Shown piece by piece: positions 29,899-40,815 of a DNA stretch of 64,000 bases. Position 1 is the first letter of the stretch, and each line of letters begins with the position of its first letter. The translations under genes and the position numbers were made by a program. The notes beneath the pieces were generated by a model. The model was not told where the DNA came from and did not search any database. It saw only the letters and a program-made list of their open reading frames with translations. The stretch is from Leishmania mexicana MHOM/GT/2001/U1103 (Eukaryota > Euglenozoa > Kinetoplastea > Trypanosomatida > Trypanosomatidae), in the NCBI RefSeq assembly GCF_000234665.1, contig NC_018331.1, positions 496,001 through 560,000 of the forward strand, in the 5' to 3' direction.

Positions 29899-31488
29899 AT
29901 GTCTCAACAGAACGCTGTCGAGGCCCTGCTGGCGCGCCTGCAGATGGGGGACACGATTCCTGCCTTTCAGTCCATGGGAGTGGACCGTATCGTATCTCTG
30001 CGCAAGATGTCAGAGGAGGCCTTGCGCCAGGCCGTCCCGGACCCTGAGCAGCGCCAGGCGCTGATGGACGCTATCGAAAGTCGTGGTCACCTGCAATCGC
30101 GTCGCGCTGGCCCGCCGGCGGGCCAGCCGCACCCCCCTCGCAGTGCCGATGCTGACTTTTCCCGCGGCGGCAACGATGAGGGCCGCGGTGGTTATGCGCC
30201 ACGTGGTGACCGTGGTGGCCGCGCTGTCCGCGGTGGGCGCGGTGGCGGTCGTGGCGCCGGCCCGCTGAACGGCGACGACGCGGCTCGTGTGTGCCGCCAC
30301 GTCTTCACGCCAGAGGGGTGCAAGTATGGCGACAAGTGCCGCTATAGCCACGACGAGAATGACCGCCGCCGCGCGCAGGATGTGCCGACGGGCAGCGGTA
30401 TGGCGCAGCGCTCTCTGGAGCGCCCGCCACCGAATTTCAAGTTTTCGATCGAGGTCGAGATCCCGACAGAGCGCATCAAGTACCTCCTGGGCTCTCAGGG
30501 CAACAACATGAAGTTCATTAATGAAACGTGCGGCACGTACAACGAGCGCTTCGACCACGTGGACGAGAAGGAGGAGACATTCACGATCCGCATACTCGGC
30601 GGCAGCGAGGAGGCAGTCAACAAGGCGAAGGAGATGCTACTGCTGTCTGCCGGCGTGAAGCGCGAGGAGGAGAAGAAGGACCGTTTCCAGTACGCCGTGA
30701 ACGAGCTGGACGCGAACACGCACGCCGCTCGCCTGTTCGCAGCCTGCAACACCAAGAACAAAGACACCACACGTCACCTGTCCGACTCCATCATGCGTAA
30801 CATCGTCTCCAGCTTCCACTTTGTTCGCCCGCAGGAGGTGCGTCACTTCTACATGTACACCTCCAGTAGCGACAAGGACAAGCTCGAGATGGTGAGCAAG
30901 ATCGTGTCGCAGCTGAAGGGCGTGCAAGCGATTCTCTTCTGCGACCAGAAGCGTGTGGAGGAGATGTGCAAGGGCTCGCAGCGTATCGCGCGCCACTTCA
31001 ACGGTGTGGAGCCGCAGTTTGTGTACCGCCAGCTGTCCAAGGAGGATCGCATGATGGCACTGGAGAGGTTCAAGAAGGGTGTTGAGAACGAGAACGGCGT
31101 GCGTCAGCGTCTGCTGGTCACGAACGAGGATTACGCCAAGCTGGCTCGCAAGACCATCGTTCCGTACGTGAATCTTGTCATCAACTTCTCCGTTCCGCGC
31201 GCTGAGGAATACTACGTCCTGCAGTCGCAGGTCGCAGGCCGTCAGGGCACTATCGGTGCATCATTCCTGTGTGTTAGCAACTACGAAGAGGCCCTTTTCC
31301 GCGAGCTGGAGAAGAACATCCAGTTTGAGCGCTTCGAGGACGAGGAGCACTTCCGCACGACGGCGGTGGAGCTGTCGTACGACACGGCTGCGCAGCCGCT
31401 GACGCCGGAGGACGCTGATCCGCCGGCGGACTGGCGCGAGCACCTGAACGACAAGAAGCCGCGCCAGAACTTCGGAAAGCGTCGGTAG
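29899..31488 (+). CDS. RNA-binding protein: SAM-like, RGG, CCCH finger, KH and degenerate helicase C-terminal domain
   Basis: A 529-residue, strongly G+C-biased protein; ATG at 29899 (MSQQNAVEALL). Visible modules in order: a SAM-like helical bundle at about 3-62 (FQSMGVDRIVSLRKMSEEAL); an RGG/Gly-Arg-rich linker, 88-122; one canonical CCCH zinc finger, C-x8-C-x5-C-x3-H at C132, C141, C147 and H151; a KH domain at about 181-252 with the GSQG loop at 198-201; and at about 310-480 a fold matching the second RecA domain of DEAD-box helicases. There motif IV is ILFCDQKRVEE, motif V is RLLVTNEDYAKLARK plus VNLVINFSVPRAEEYY, and motif VI, normally HRxGRxGR, has become QSQVAGRQG. No first RecA domain (Walker A or DEAD box) exists, so it cannot be an active helicase. 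A role in mRNA stability or translation control is likely. The high codon bias suggests strong expression. Confidence 0.88.
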   Translation: MSQQNAVEALLARLQMGDTIPAFQSMGVDRIVSLRKMSEEALRQAVPDPEQRQALMDAIESRGHLQSRRAGPPAGQPHPPRSADADFSRGGNDEGRGGYAPRGDRGGRAVRGGRGGGRGAGPLNGDDAARVCRHVFTPEGCKYGDKCRYSHDENDRRRAQDVPTGSGMAQRSLERPPPNFKFSIEVEIPTERIKYLLGSQGNNMKFINETCGTYNERFDHVDEKEETFTIRILGGSEEAVNKAKEMLLLSAGVKREEEKKDRFQYAVNELDANTHAARLFAACNTKNKDTTRHLSDSIMRNIVSSFHFVRPQEVRHFYMYTSSSDKDKLEMVSKIVSQLKGVQAILFCDQKRVEEMCKGSQRIARHFNGVEPQFVYRQLSKEDRMMALERFKKGVENENGVRQRLLVTNEDYAKLARKTIVPYVNLVINFSVPRAEEYYVLQSQVAGRQGTIGASFLCVSNYEEALFRELEKNIQFERFEDEEHFRTTAVELSYDTAAQPLTPEDADPPADWREHLNDKKPRQNFGKRR

Positions 31489-34400
31489 GAACGCGACACA
31501 CACACACGCACACGCACACACACGCGCACGCACGCACGAGAGAGTGAGAGGAAGGAGAAAGGATCAGAGAAGGGAAGTGGGCCATCGCTGTCGCGGCAGT
31601 GACGTTCCTCGCGCTGTCCTTTATCTGCATGCATATTACTCCTGCTCTTCTTCTTGTGTGACTCTTCTTAATGATCTGGTGCCTCAAGTGACACTCGAAA
31701 CGCATAAAAGCAACGGCATGACGGACATTATTTTTTTCCCTCCCTCGTCGTCAATTCCTTTCGTTTCACCCCTCCCGTTGTTATATAAGAGAGCGGGTGT
31801 GTCAGTCTCTCTCTGTGTGCGTGTATGGAGACTTCCCTGGTCGCGTTCGGATCTGTGTGCGTCTTTTACGTTGAGGCTGTCTCGGGTGCAGAGGGTTGGC
31901 GTGTGATATATGGGCGAGGAGACGGGCGGCGTGGGGATGGATGAGTGGGTGGGCTGAAAAAGCGGCGGCGCATTAAAGAGGGTGAGATGAAGAAGAACGA
32001 ATATACAGAGAGGGCAGCGAACATACACACACGAACCGGCTGAGCTCTGCGTGATGGCGATGGTGCCTCCTTCAGTTTTTCCACCGTCTCTCCCCTTTCT
32101 TTCTTCTGGTCTCATCACTCATCTCCTCCCGCTACCTTTGCAGCGCTGCAAGCCTTTGTGAGGCGTGGCACGCAGAGTAGAACCAGGTGCTGCTAACTCT
32201 CCCTCCCCCGTCCCACCATAACCATGTCTCTCTCCCATCGCCCCTCGTCGCGCTGCTTCTCCCCCCCCTCACAGATGCACACCCGCCTCCACACGCCAGG
32301 CCTCCGCCTCTCCCCTCCGCCTCCTTCCGTTTGGCCGTGGTCTTTCGTTCGATTTTCTCGCTTGTCATCTTGCTCTTCTTCTGCATCTTGCGTCTTTGAG
32401 TCTCCTGCATCTCTCTGGCTTGTGTGTTCTCCCCCTCCCCCTTTCTGGTTTTACGTGTTCTGTGTCCGTGATCATGTTTCCTCTGTTTTCTTGTTTCGCT
32501 CGTCGGTCGGTCGGTCTGTGTGTGTGTGTGTGTGTTTGTTTTTAAACGGAGTGCCCACCTCTATCTATCTCTCTATTTTTGTGCTGCTTTGCGTCTCTGT
32601 GTTTCTCTGTAAGGCGGTACGTGGTGGGTGCCGGAAAGTACACGAAGGCCAAGCGATGTGTTTTGGATGGTGGCGATGAGGCCTGTGAACGTCCACACCT
32701 GAAAAAAAAACACGCACACGCACACACACATACACACACAAGACAATGAAGCAAAGGTCGAAGGAATGGCTAAGGAACAACGTTGGATGTTGGTGGTGTG
32801 GATGCATGGGATGTGCTGTCCTCTTCTTTTGTTTGTTTGTTTGTTCTTGTCTCTCTTTATGTTGATGGCGACAAGGTGCTCGAGAATGGTGTGGTGTAGA
32901 CGAGGGTGGCCTTACATGTGCGCGTGTGTGCGTAGGTGGTGTATTCTCTTATGCAGGAGTGCGTGTCGACGTTTGGGTGAGTATCTGGGTAGGTCTCCTC
33001 GTTTTACGAAGAGGATGGGTGAGCGATGAGGCGTTCAAGAGCGGAGGTAATGGTGGGGGGGGGGGTTAATGCAGGGAGGAGCGACCCACCCACGACTGTG
33101 AAGCACCAACGGAGAACACGGGCTAGGAAGGTGGCGAGAGTTGAGGAGCGAGGTTTGCAGTAGAGGAGCAGTTCGTTATTCCGCCATCACCGTTTCACCA
33201 CCACACCGCCGCCTAAGAGGGGTGACGATGCCGGCAGCAGATTAGCAGCACATGTACCATTCATGGCAACCACGTTATATATATATATATATATTTGCAT
33301 CTGTGATAGCGACGTCGCTGCCGCTGGTGTTGGCGCTTGTCTCATTCTCTACTTGTGCATCGGTGTGGTGTTGGGCTCCCTCTTTCCCTCCCCTTCACAT
33401 GCCTCTCTCGCTCTTTTTCTGCCACCTACTGCTTGTGTGTGTGTGTGTGTGTGCGTGTGCGCGTAATCGCTTCACCTTGTCGGATGACTCTGCTCACTTC
33501 TTTCGTGGTGGTGCATCGTCGTCTTCGATCTTTTTTAGTGCCCCACTCTCCCGTGTGAGCGCATCTGTTTGTTTCCCGGGTCGTGTGTAGGCTATTAGAC
33601 GGACACGAGAGCAGCTTCGCACCTCCATGGCGTCGTAGCCTCCCCCATCCTCCTTCCTCGTTTTCGCCATTTTGCATTTCCATTATCGATTTTCACGCAA
33701 GTGCGCACTAAAAGATCCTCGGACACGGATGTCATGGCCCACATGCGCACCACTCCGACCCCACCCCCTCCATATTTGTTTGCGCTGCCTGCCACGAACC
33801 CGCACACACACAAACACAACAAGTGCACACAGGCACAAACACGTAACACCGAGAAATTCGAGCTGAGTTATTTTTCTTTCTCTACTAAAGAACTTGAAAG
33901 AAAAGGAGAATGACATGATTGGACAGTGTTGCGTAACAGAGGATTGCGGTACCGCCCGCCCTCTCCCCCTCTCTCTAATCCCTTCTCCTTCGACGGTGCA
34001 CTTCACACGCACGCGCACAACCCTCCCCACGAGTAAGCGCGGTCGAAAAGCGTCCGTGTGGCCACAAGATGCCCAGCGGCGCTCACATGTGAGAGCTGTG
34101 GCGCTCATGTCGACTTTGTTTGCCACCTCTCTACGCGTCCGTGGATGCTTCTCCGTAGGGCACCCGCTAAGTCTCCCAATGAGCGATGAACGAGGAGGGA
34201 GGGGGGACGGCGAGGGTGGTGGTGGGGGAGGAAGAGTAGCATGGGTGGCGGACGTCCGCTGCGCTATCTGTGGATCAGGGGAGGGGGAAGGCGCACTTTC
34301 GTTTGTGCCCGCACCTTTCCCCCGGCTCCTCATCCCATCTCTATCCCGCTTCTCGTTATGAGTTCCACTTGCCGCCTCCTCCCTCTTTTCCACTCCCCCC

Positions 34401-34750
34401 CCCAACATGAAACACACACACACTCACACACTTTTGCTGGCTGGTCGCTCTCTTTTTTGTTTTGCCCGTTCTACACGTGCGCCGATATCTGGTTTTCCCT
34501 TGCCCTTGCCCTCGCCCTCGCCCTCGTCCCTTCCCCACATGATCGCTTGCCGCGTTGACTTGTGTCTCTGAGCGCGTGCACATCTGTGTCTACCTGTCCG
34601 CCTGTACGCGTTTGGATGCTGGCGCTAGTGCCCAACACCTCATTGAGCTCGACCCGAAAGCTGAGAAGCACACAAGGGGAGAATAAGCTCCTTACAGCAA
34701 AATAATTAAAAAAAGCTACGCTTTCGAGCCGTCAGCACCTTCGCGTCATC
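31489..34750. other. Long intergenic region (3.3 kb) without a recognisable gene
   Basis: Between the CCCH/KH gene and ArgRS. It begins with a CA/CG dinucleotide repeat right after the stop codon (31494-31530), then has GT repeats (32515-32538, 33434-33464), a run of Gs (about 33053-33065), a TA repeat (33276-33294) and many C/T tracts up to about 34535. The plus-strand pyrimidine bias fits rightward transcription. All long open frames are low-complexity. A non-coding RNA could be hidden here, but I see no positive sign. Confidence 0.55.
33276..33294. repeat. (TA)n microsatellite
   Basis: An uninterrupted TA dinucleotide run of about nine units in otherwise G+C-rich intergenic DNA. A similar run lies at 43315. 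Confidence 0.9.
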
Positions 34751-36829
34751 ATGTGCGCCGCTGCCGCTACTGTGAATGTGGAGCTGGCACTGAAGGAGAT
34801 CGTCAAGGCGACCATTGCCAAGGCCTTCCCGCTCGTCCCGGCCCAGGAGCCTCTCATCACCCTTGGCAAGGTGAGCGAGTATCAGTGCAACAATGCCATG
34901 GGGCTGGTGAAGGTGCTCTCTCAGCAGCAGCAGCCAATAAAGATGAGCCCGCAGATGGTCGGTGAGGAGCTCAAGAAGAACCTGGTGGACAATGATATCA
35001 TCGACGTGTTCGAACCCACGTCCAAGGGTTTCATCAATGTCAGCATCCGTAAGGAGTGGGTGACTAGTATGGTGAAGGAGGTGCTGAAACAGGGCATCCG
35101 GCCACCCGTCGTGAAGAAGCAGCGCGTGCTCGTCGACTTTTCAGCGCCGAACATTGCCAAGGAGATGCATGTCGGACATCTCCGTTCCACCATCATCGGC
35201 GAGTCGATCAGCCGCCTGCTGGAGTTCTGCCAGCATGACGTTGCACGCATCAACCACATCGGTGACTGGGGTACGGCGTTTGGCATGCTCATTCTGTACA
35301 TCAAACGCAACTTCCCCGACTACACCACGAACCCGCCGGACATCTCCGACCTCACCGCCTTCTACCGCGCGGCGAAGAAGTGCTTTGACGAGGACCAGGA
35401 GTTCAAGGAGAAGGCCCGCCTCGAAGTGGTGAAGCTTCAGGCGCTGGAGGAGGATTCTATCCAAGCGTGGAAGTACATCTGCGACGTGTCGCGTGAGGAG
35501 TTCAACAAGGTCTACACCCGCCTCGGCGCCACCATTGAGGAGCGCGGTGAGAGCTTCTACAACCCGCTTATTTCAAAGGTGCTCGGCCTGCTGGAGGAGG
35601 CGGGACAGATCGAGGTGAGTGACGGCGCGAAGCTCATCGTCAGCAAGGAGGAGCGCAAACTGGATAGCCTGGATGCGCGTGACATGACAAAGCTGGCAAG
35701 CCAGCACCTCGCGCTCGTCTCGCGCGGTGGTCCGTCGTACCACCCGAACCTGATTGCCGCCATGAAGAAGGCCGGCATCTTGACCGGGGCTGATGGTGAG
35801 GAGTCGGTGGCGCTGTCGAAGAAGGAGGTGAAGCCGTGGAGCAAGTTTGACATCCGCGTGGATCTGGACAAGCTGATGGCCCAGCTCGCACCCCTGTACA
35901 AGAAGCAGCTCGATCCTCTCTTCTTGGAGGTGTTCGAGGCTGCGGGGATTGTCAAGGGCGACAGCATCTTTGTCCCCCGTTTCTCCTTCCCGCTGATGGT
36001 TGTGAAGAGTGATGGCGGCTACACCTACGACACGACAGATGTCACGGCCACATACCACCGCTTCGTCATCGAGAAGATGAACCGCGTCATCTACTGCACT
36101 GATTTGGGCCAGTACGAGCACTTCCGCATGTGCCTACAGACGGCGAAGGACATGGGCTGGATGGAACACGCCACGTGGGACCACGCCGGCTTTGGCCTTG
36201 TGACGGGTGCGGATGGCAAGAAGATCAAGACGCGCTCGGGTGAAACGGTGAAGCTGAAGGACCTCATGGACGAGGCGGTGGAGCGCTCCCTCGCGATCCT
36301 GAAGGAGCGTGAGGCGGGCGAGCGCAGCCAAGGCCACTCGGAGGAGGAGATGCAGAAGCTGTCCAACATTATCGGCATTGGCGCCATCAAGTACTTCGAT
36401 CTCAAGCAGACGCGCACTGGTGACTACGCCTTCAGCTACGACAAGATGCTGGACATGTCTGGCAACACAGCCGTGTTCCTTCTCTATCAGTACGCCCGCA
36501 TATGCTCTATCAAGCGCAAGGCCGGTATGGCGGATGAGGCGCTGTTCAAGATCACCGACATCTCTCTTGAGACCCCGCAGGAGAAGAGCCTCGCGCTGTG
36601 CGCGCTGCGCTTCCAGGCGGTGATTCTCAAGACCGCCGAGGACCTCTTCCCACACCATCTGGCGGACTTCGCGTACGAGCTCATGACAAACTTCTCTAAC
36701 TTTTTCCAAAACTGCCGCGTCTTGGATGACCCGCTGCAGAACAGCCGCCTGTGCCTAGTGGAGCTCACCCGTATCACCCTCAAGAAGACGTTGGAGCTGC
36801 TGAACATCGAGACGGCTGAGCGCATTTAG
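34751..36829 (+). CDS. ArgRS: Arginyl-tRNA synthetase, cytosolic-type class I
   Basis: A 692-residue enzyme that attaches arginine to tRNA-Arg; ATG at 34751 (MCAAAATVNVELALKEI). Residues 8-95 form the ArgRS-specific N-terminal domain that reads the tRNA D-loop. The class I catalytic core follows: VDFSAPNIAKEMHVGHLRST with the HIGH-type motif HVGH at 140-143, INHIGDWGTAFGML, and the downstream KMSK-equivalent loop near residue 490 (KKIKTRSGETVKL). IKYFDLKQTRTGDYAFSYDKML is typical of the family. The C-terminal about 130 residues are the DALR helical anticodon-binding domain (the end is LLNIETAERI). Length and motifs indicate an intact eukaryotic-type enzyme. Trypanosomatids usually have one ArgRS gene serving cytosol and mitochondrion; no clear targeting peptide is visible here. 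Strong G+C-biased codon use suggests high expression. Confidence 0.95.
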   Translation: MCAAAATVNVELALKEIVKATIAKAFPLVPAQEPLITLGKVSEYQCNNAMGLVKVLSQQQQPIKMSPQMVGEELKKNLVDNDIIDVFEPTSKGFINVSIRKEWVTSMVKEVLKQGIRPPVVKKQRVLVDFSAPNIAKEMHVGHLRSTIIGESISRLLEFCQHDVARINHIGDWGTAFGMLILYIKRNFPDYTTNPPDISDLTAFYRAAKKCFDEDQEFKEKARLEVVKLQALEEDSIQAWKYICDVSREEFNKVYTRLGATIEERGESFYNPLISKVLGLLEEAGQIEVSDGAKLIVSKEERKLDSLDARDMTKLASQHLALVSRGGPSYHPNLIAAMKKAGILTGADGEESVALSKKEVKPWSKFDIRVDLDKLMAQLAPLYKKQLDPLFLEVFEAAGIVKGDSIFVPRFSFPLMVVKSDGGYTYDTTDVTATYHRFVIEKMNRVIYCTDLGQYEHFRMCLQTAKDMGWMEHATWDHAGFGLVTGADGKKIKTRSGETVKLKDLMDEAVERSLAILKEREAGERSQGHSEEEMQKLSNIIGIGAIKYFDLKQTRTGDYAFSYDKMLDMSGNTAVFLLYQYARICSIKRKAGMADEALFKITDISLETPQEKSLALCALRFQAVILKTAEDLFPHHLADFAYELMTNFSNFFQNCRVLDDPLQNSRLCLVELTRITLKKTLELLNIETAERI

Positions 36830-37819
36830 CGCATGTCTGGTGATGCATGTGGACACTCTAGTCCCGTCCCCAGGCGTCAGGCTAGTGAGTGCACGAGAGA
36901 ACGAGGAGAGGAGGCGGGTCAAGCACGGAACCTCCAAAGGCTCAGGAGGGCCTCACGGTTTTTGTGTGGTTCCTCGGCGCCCGCCCCGCTCCTCATCCAC
37001 CCCTCCCCCTCCCCCCTTCGTCTCCATCGCCTCTCGCGTGCTTTCTTAGTTTGCTCGTGCTCCGTGTTTCTCTCCGGGTACACTCCTGGTGTGTCTTCTT
37101 CGCGCCGTCGCTGATACACACGGGGAACCGGCAACGACCAGTGAGGTGTTTCGGCAACCCTCACCTTTTTTGGCTGAAGGCAAATCTATGCGCGTACGCG
37201 AACGCATGTGTGTGTTTGTGTCTGCGCGCGTAAGTGTTTCTTAATGCACTGATTGAACGACGAAGACTTTCAGACATGCATTCGAGTCTCACCGCTGCAT
37301 CGGTGCGCGACTTTGTCGGGGCTGTGAGGCTGCTCAAAAGAGGAGGTGTTTCCTTCTTTAAGAGAGAGAGACGTCACGTCCCAGTGCGAATCGGTGAGCG
37401 GTGGTGGTGGGGGTGCGCCTGCCTCTCTGTCGTGCCCTTTTTTTTGTCATGTTGAGGGAGATTTGATCTGTGGCACTCCTGGCTTGACATGGGAGAGCGT
37501 GCGGACGAGAACAGCATCACATCTCCTGTCCCCAAGTGAGGGCTTCTAGCTTTCCCTCTCACATGCGCGGATGCGGCAGCCTCCGTCTGTCTGTCTGTCT
37601 ATCTCTGTCTTCCCGTTCTTTCCACACTCTCCTCCTACGCCTTTTGAAGTCGTCTCCATCGAAGCAGCACCGCGGCATTCAACACAGATTCTCAAACAGA
37701 AAATCGAGAGATTGGGAGTGCGCTAGTCTACCTTTTCTCTCATATCCATGCGGTGCCGCTGACCCTCTCACGCTGTGCAAGCACACGACTAACACACCCG
37801 TCAGCCGGAGGTGAGCACG
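36830..37819. other. Intergenic region between ArgRS and the JmjC gene
   Basis: C/T-rich patches at about 36985-37080, and the splice signal given at 37588. No coding sequence recognised. Confidence 0.55.
37588..37649 (+). promoter_or_regulatory. Candidate trans-splice acceptor of the JmjC gene
   Basis: A pyrimidine tract from about 37584 to 37645, beginning as a CTGT tetranucleotide repeat, followed by AG at 37648-37649. This leaves a 5' leader of about 170 bases before the ATG at 37820. Confidence 0.5.
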
Positions 37820-39622
37820 ATGCAGACGTGGTACCGCCCCCATCCGTACGGTATTTACCCACGGGGCAACGCCATCAAGCGCTCTGACATATTCGACCGA
37901 CTCGGCACCCTTTCCCTCTTCACCGCCGCAACCACTTATGACGACAAGGAGCACACGGAGCAGCCCTACCTGGAACTCGTCCAGTGCTTTCTCGCCTTTC
38001 TGGAGGTGCCCGATCTGTGCCGGCTGTCGCGCAGCTGTACGGGCTGGTATGTCCTAGTACATTGCACAGATGCCTTCAAGGCAGCGTACACAGCCTTGTC
38101 GCCGTCTTACCTGCGGTTCCGTGGCAGCTGGAAGGAAACGGCAGTGCGAGGCTACGTGGCAGTGCATGGCGGCACGCCGAACGCGGTCCCTGCCGTTTCC
38201 ATGACGAACAGCACCCCCTCCAAGAAGAGGTCGAAGGTGGAGAGCAAATGTATGCGGGCCGCTCCGACGCCTGTTGGTGAGCCACCTGCCACGTTTGCAC
38301 GCCACACACCGGTGTGCGTCCGCCGTCGCTTCTTCTGTGACCAGCTCTTCCAGGCATGGATGTGCACCATTCTACCACCTTACTATCACCTGCACCCCGT
38401 CGCTGAGGAGCCGGAGGAGGCTTCGTCGTCGCTCTTGTCTTCCTCAGCGCGGACCGAGAAGAGTGCGGGGCAGACCTCTGGGTCTAAGAGTCGAAAGAGG
38501 CAGCAAGATGCGGCATGGCCCGCGGCTACGTCGACCTCCTCGTCAGCCGAGCTGGTGGATTCGGTGGACGCGCCTCAGAGCCGTAGTCCCCGGTACATGT
38601 CGAAGTTTCGCCCTGTCGAGCGGTGCAGCTGTATTTCCGTTGCTGAGTTCCACGACCGCTTTGAAAAGCCGAACGTGCCAGTCGTGATCACGGACGTGGC
38701 GACGGAGTGGCCGCTCTTCAAGATCCTCCAAGGCCGCTTTGCCAACCTAGCGGACAAGAAGGACTCCCTTGTGCGCAGCGGCTGTCCTGTGACGTCACCG
38801 TTGCGCTGCGAGCACACAAGCATGGATTTGGAAGACTATGTGCACTACGCAACGGAGCAGAACGACGAGCGGCCGATATACATGTTCGACGCCGAGTTCG
38901 GGTGCGTGCTGGATGCAGAGAAGCTGTACACGGTGCCGCCCTACTTCGCCCGAGATGACTTCTTCTCAACGCTCGGCGACCGCCGACCCAAGTTTCGCTG
39001 GATCGTCGCGGGTCCGAAGCGCAGTGGCAGCAGCTTCCACGTGGACCCCAACTACACCAACGCGTGGAACGCGAACATGACGGGCCGCAAACGGTGGCTG
39101 CTATTCCCGCCCGGGGCGACGCCGCTTGGGGTGGTGCCGAGTACCGACATGGCTGAGGTAGCCACCCCGGTGTCGCTGACGGAGTGGCTGTTGAACTACT
39201 ACGACGCAAGCCTGCAGGAGCTGCAGCATTGCGGGTACGAGTGCATCTGCGAGCCTGGAGACATCATGTTTGTGCCGTGCGGGTGGTGGCACTTCATCAT
39301 CAACCTCGAAGATTCCATCGCCATTACGCAGAACTACGTCTCGCGGTGCAACTTGCCGAAAGTGATCAAATTCTTGCGCGCCATGAAGGGGTCCATCAGC
39401 GGCATTGACGAGGATGCTGACACGGCGACGGAGGAGTCTACGGCAAGGCGGCAGCGCGGCTTTGCGAAGGAGTTCGAGGCCTCCATGAAGGCGGCGCACC
39501 CGGCCCTGATGCAGGATGTGGCGCGGCAACTCGAGGAGGAGCATCAGGCACGGGAGAAACGCCGACTTGGCCGCTTGACGCTGCTGGACCCGTCCTCAGG
39601 GGGCTTTACCTTTAGCTTCTAG
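37820..39622 (+). CDS. F-box-like and JmjC domain protein (JMJD6-type 2-oxoglutarate oxygenase)
   Basis: A 600-residue protein. The frame opens with GTG at 37811, but the first ATG is at 37820 (MQTWYRPHPYG). Residues about 50-95 resemble an F-box (LVQCFLAFLEVPDLCRLSRS, then CTGWYVL). After a Ser-rich disordered stretch (about 190-265) comes a JmjC domain at about 275-515: VPVVITDVATEWP; the Fe(II) triad H407-x-D409 (FHVDPN) and H491 (WWHFI); NMTGRKRWLLFPP with the likely 2-oxoglutarate-binding Lys; and CEPGDIMFVPCGWW. All three iron ligands are present, so it should be an active dioxygenase, either a protein hydroxylase (as JMJD6) or a demethylase. The overall architecture is like the F-box/JmjC proteins of fungi and plants. 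The C-terminal tail is helical and charged. The substrate cannot be read from sequence. Confidence 0.9.
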   Translation: MQTWYRPHPYGIYPRGNAIKRSDIFDRLGTLSLFTAATTYDDKEHTEQPYLELVQCFLAFLEVPDLCRLSRSCTGWYVLVHCTDAFKAAYTALSPSYLRFRGSWKETAVRGYVAVHGGTPNAVPAVSMTNSTPSKKRSKVESKCMRAAPTPVGEPPATFARHTPVCVRRRFFCDQLFQAWMCTILPPYYHLHPVAEEPEEASSSLLSSSARTEKSAGQTSGSKSRKRQQDAAWPAATSTSSSAELVDSVDAPQSRSPRYMSKFRPVERCSCISVAEFHDRFEKPNVPVVITDVATEWPLFKILQGRFANLADKKDSLVRSGCPVTSPLRCEHTSMDLEDYVHYATEQNDERPIYMFDAEFGCVLDAEKLYTVPPYFARDDFFSTLGDRRPKFRWIVAGPKRSGSSFHVDPNYTNAWNANMTGRKRWLLFPPGATPLGVVPSTDMAEVATPVSLTEWLLNYYDASLQELQHCGYECICEPGDIMFVPCGWWHFIINLEDSIAITQNYVSRCNLPKVIKFLRAMKGSISGIDEDADTATEESTARRQRGFAKEFEASMKAAHPALMQDVARQLEEEHQAREKRRLGRLTLLDPSSGGFTFSF

Positions 39623-40815
39623 GCGACACAGAGCAGCAAAGTTTGGCGCGAGAGTCGGTGCGTGGCTACCAGGTAGCCCCCAAGCCCGTGCCTGTACAGT
39701 GACGGTGCGAGTGTGGAGGCGGCATCATCACCGGCGCCGACTTCCACGCTCCCTTCCCCTCACTGGTGCTCCCACAGAGACGCCATCATCCATCAACACA
39801 ATAGTAGTGCCCCCCCCCCCCCACCCCGTCCCCGTTTCCCCAGGATGCATACCCACAGTGGGCAGGCAAGAGAAAATCATGTCACCGAGTCCTGCGGGAG
39901 GGGGACACTCGCAAACGCACGAACCCCTCCTTTGGTGAAGGGGCCGGGCAGCGCATGCCAGTGCACCTCGCCACGCTGTGTGCGTCTTCTTTTACCTCTC
40001 TGGCAGATCTTGCCTAACACCGGATAATCAGTATAATGACCGCTGCGTATTCGTTCGTAGCTAGCGGAACCAACGCCCCAGTAGGCCGTACATGTATGTG
40101 TGCGCATGTGCCACGCATGGGGTGTACGCCTATTCATGGCGAGCCCCGGCTAAACACCTACAAAGTCGTGTGCATCAGCCCCGACTGACAAGGGAGAGAA
40201 AGAAAAGCAAACACAAAAGAATGGCCGATGCGAGCGACAGAGGGAGCAGCGGGGCCGAAGAGGCAAGCAAAACGGGTCGCCTGGAGAGAAGGATAGAGCG
40301 GCGGCGAGGATGCCACCGAGCGGTACCCACACAGAGCAGATAAGGACAACTCATCAACAGTGTCAGTATGCTGCACCCCGTTAAGGCGATGATGGCAGCG
40401 GTATGGGATGCTTGCAGTGTTGAAGCCAGGTCATGCCGCCGCACCCTATTCCTCTCCGCCGGAGGTGCCTGTGCCAGCGTCTTCAAGGAAGGCGTGGAAA
40501 GCGCACACTCCCTTTGCTTCTCTTTCGTCGTGTGCCTTCACCCACACAATTTGGACAATGCTGTACCACTTCATCGTTGCTCCTCCCCTCCCCTTCCCCT
40601 TCTCCCACTCTCTACCTTCTTCCTCCCTTACAGTACAACGGTATTGGGCGGAAGGGCACCGTCGAAGGTGAAGCAGTGTGCATCACGCTTCGAGTCCTCT
40701 GTAGTTGGAGAGCCGTACCGGCACTCGCGTGCGTCTCTGACGGCCTCAGCACTGCTTCAAACAGGCAGCAGTCGCTCACCTACAGTCTGCACGCTTGCTC
40801 GCGCTGCGGTTCATC
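39623..40815. other. Intergenic region before the membrane-protein gene
   Basis: Contains a run of Cs near 39811-39822 and the strong splice signal listed at 40576. Open frames on either side of that signal are Pro/Ser-rich by-products of base bias. No gene supported. Confidence 0.55.
40576..40633 (+). promoter_or_regulatory. Strong candidate trans-splice acceptor
   Basis: A nearly pure C/T tract about 50 bases long followed by TTACAG with AG at 40632-40633. It predicts a 5' leader of about 180 bases for the gene starting at 40816 and is one of the clearest acceptor signals in the window. Confidence 0.6.
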
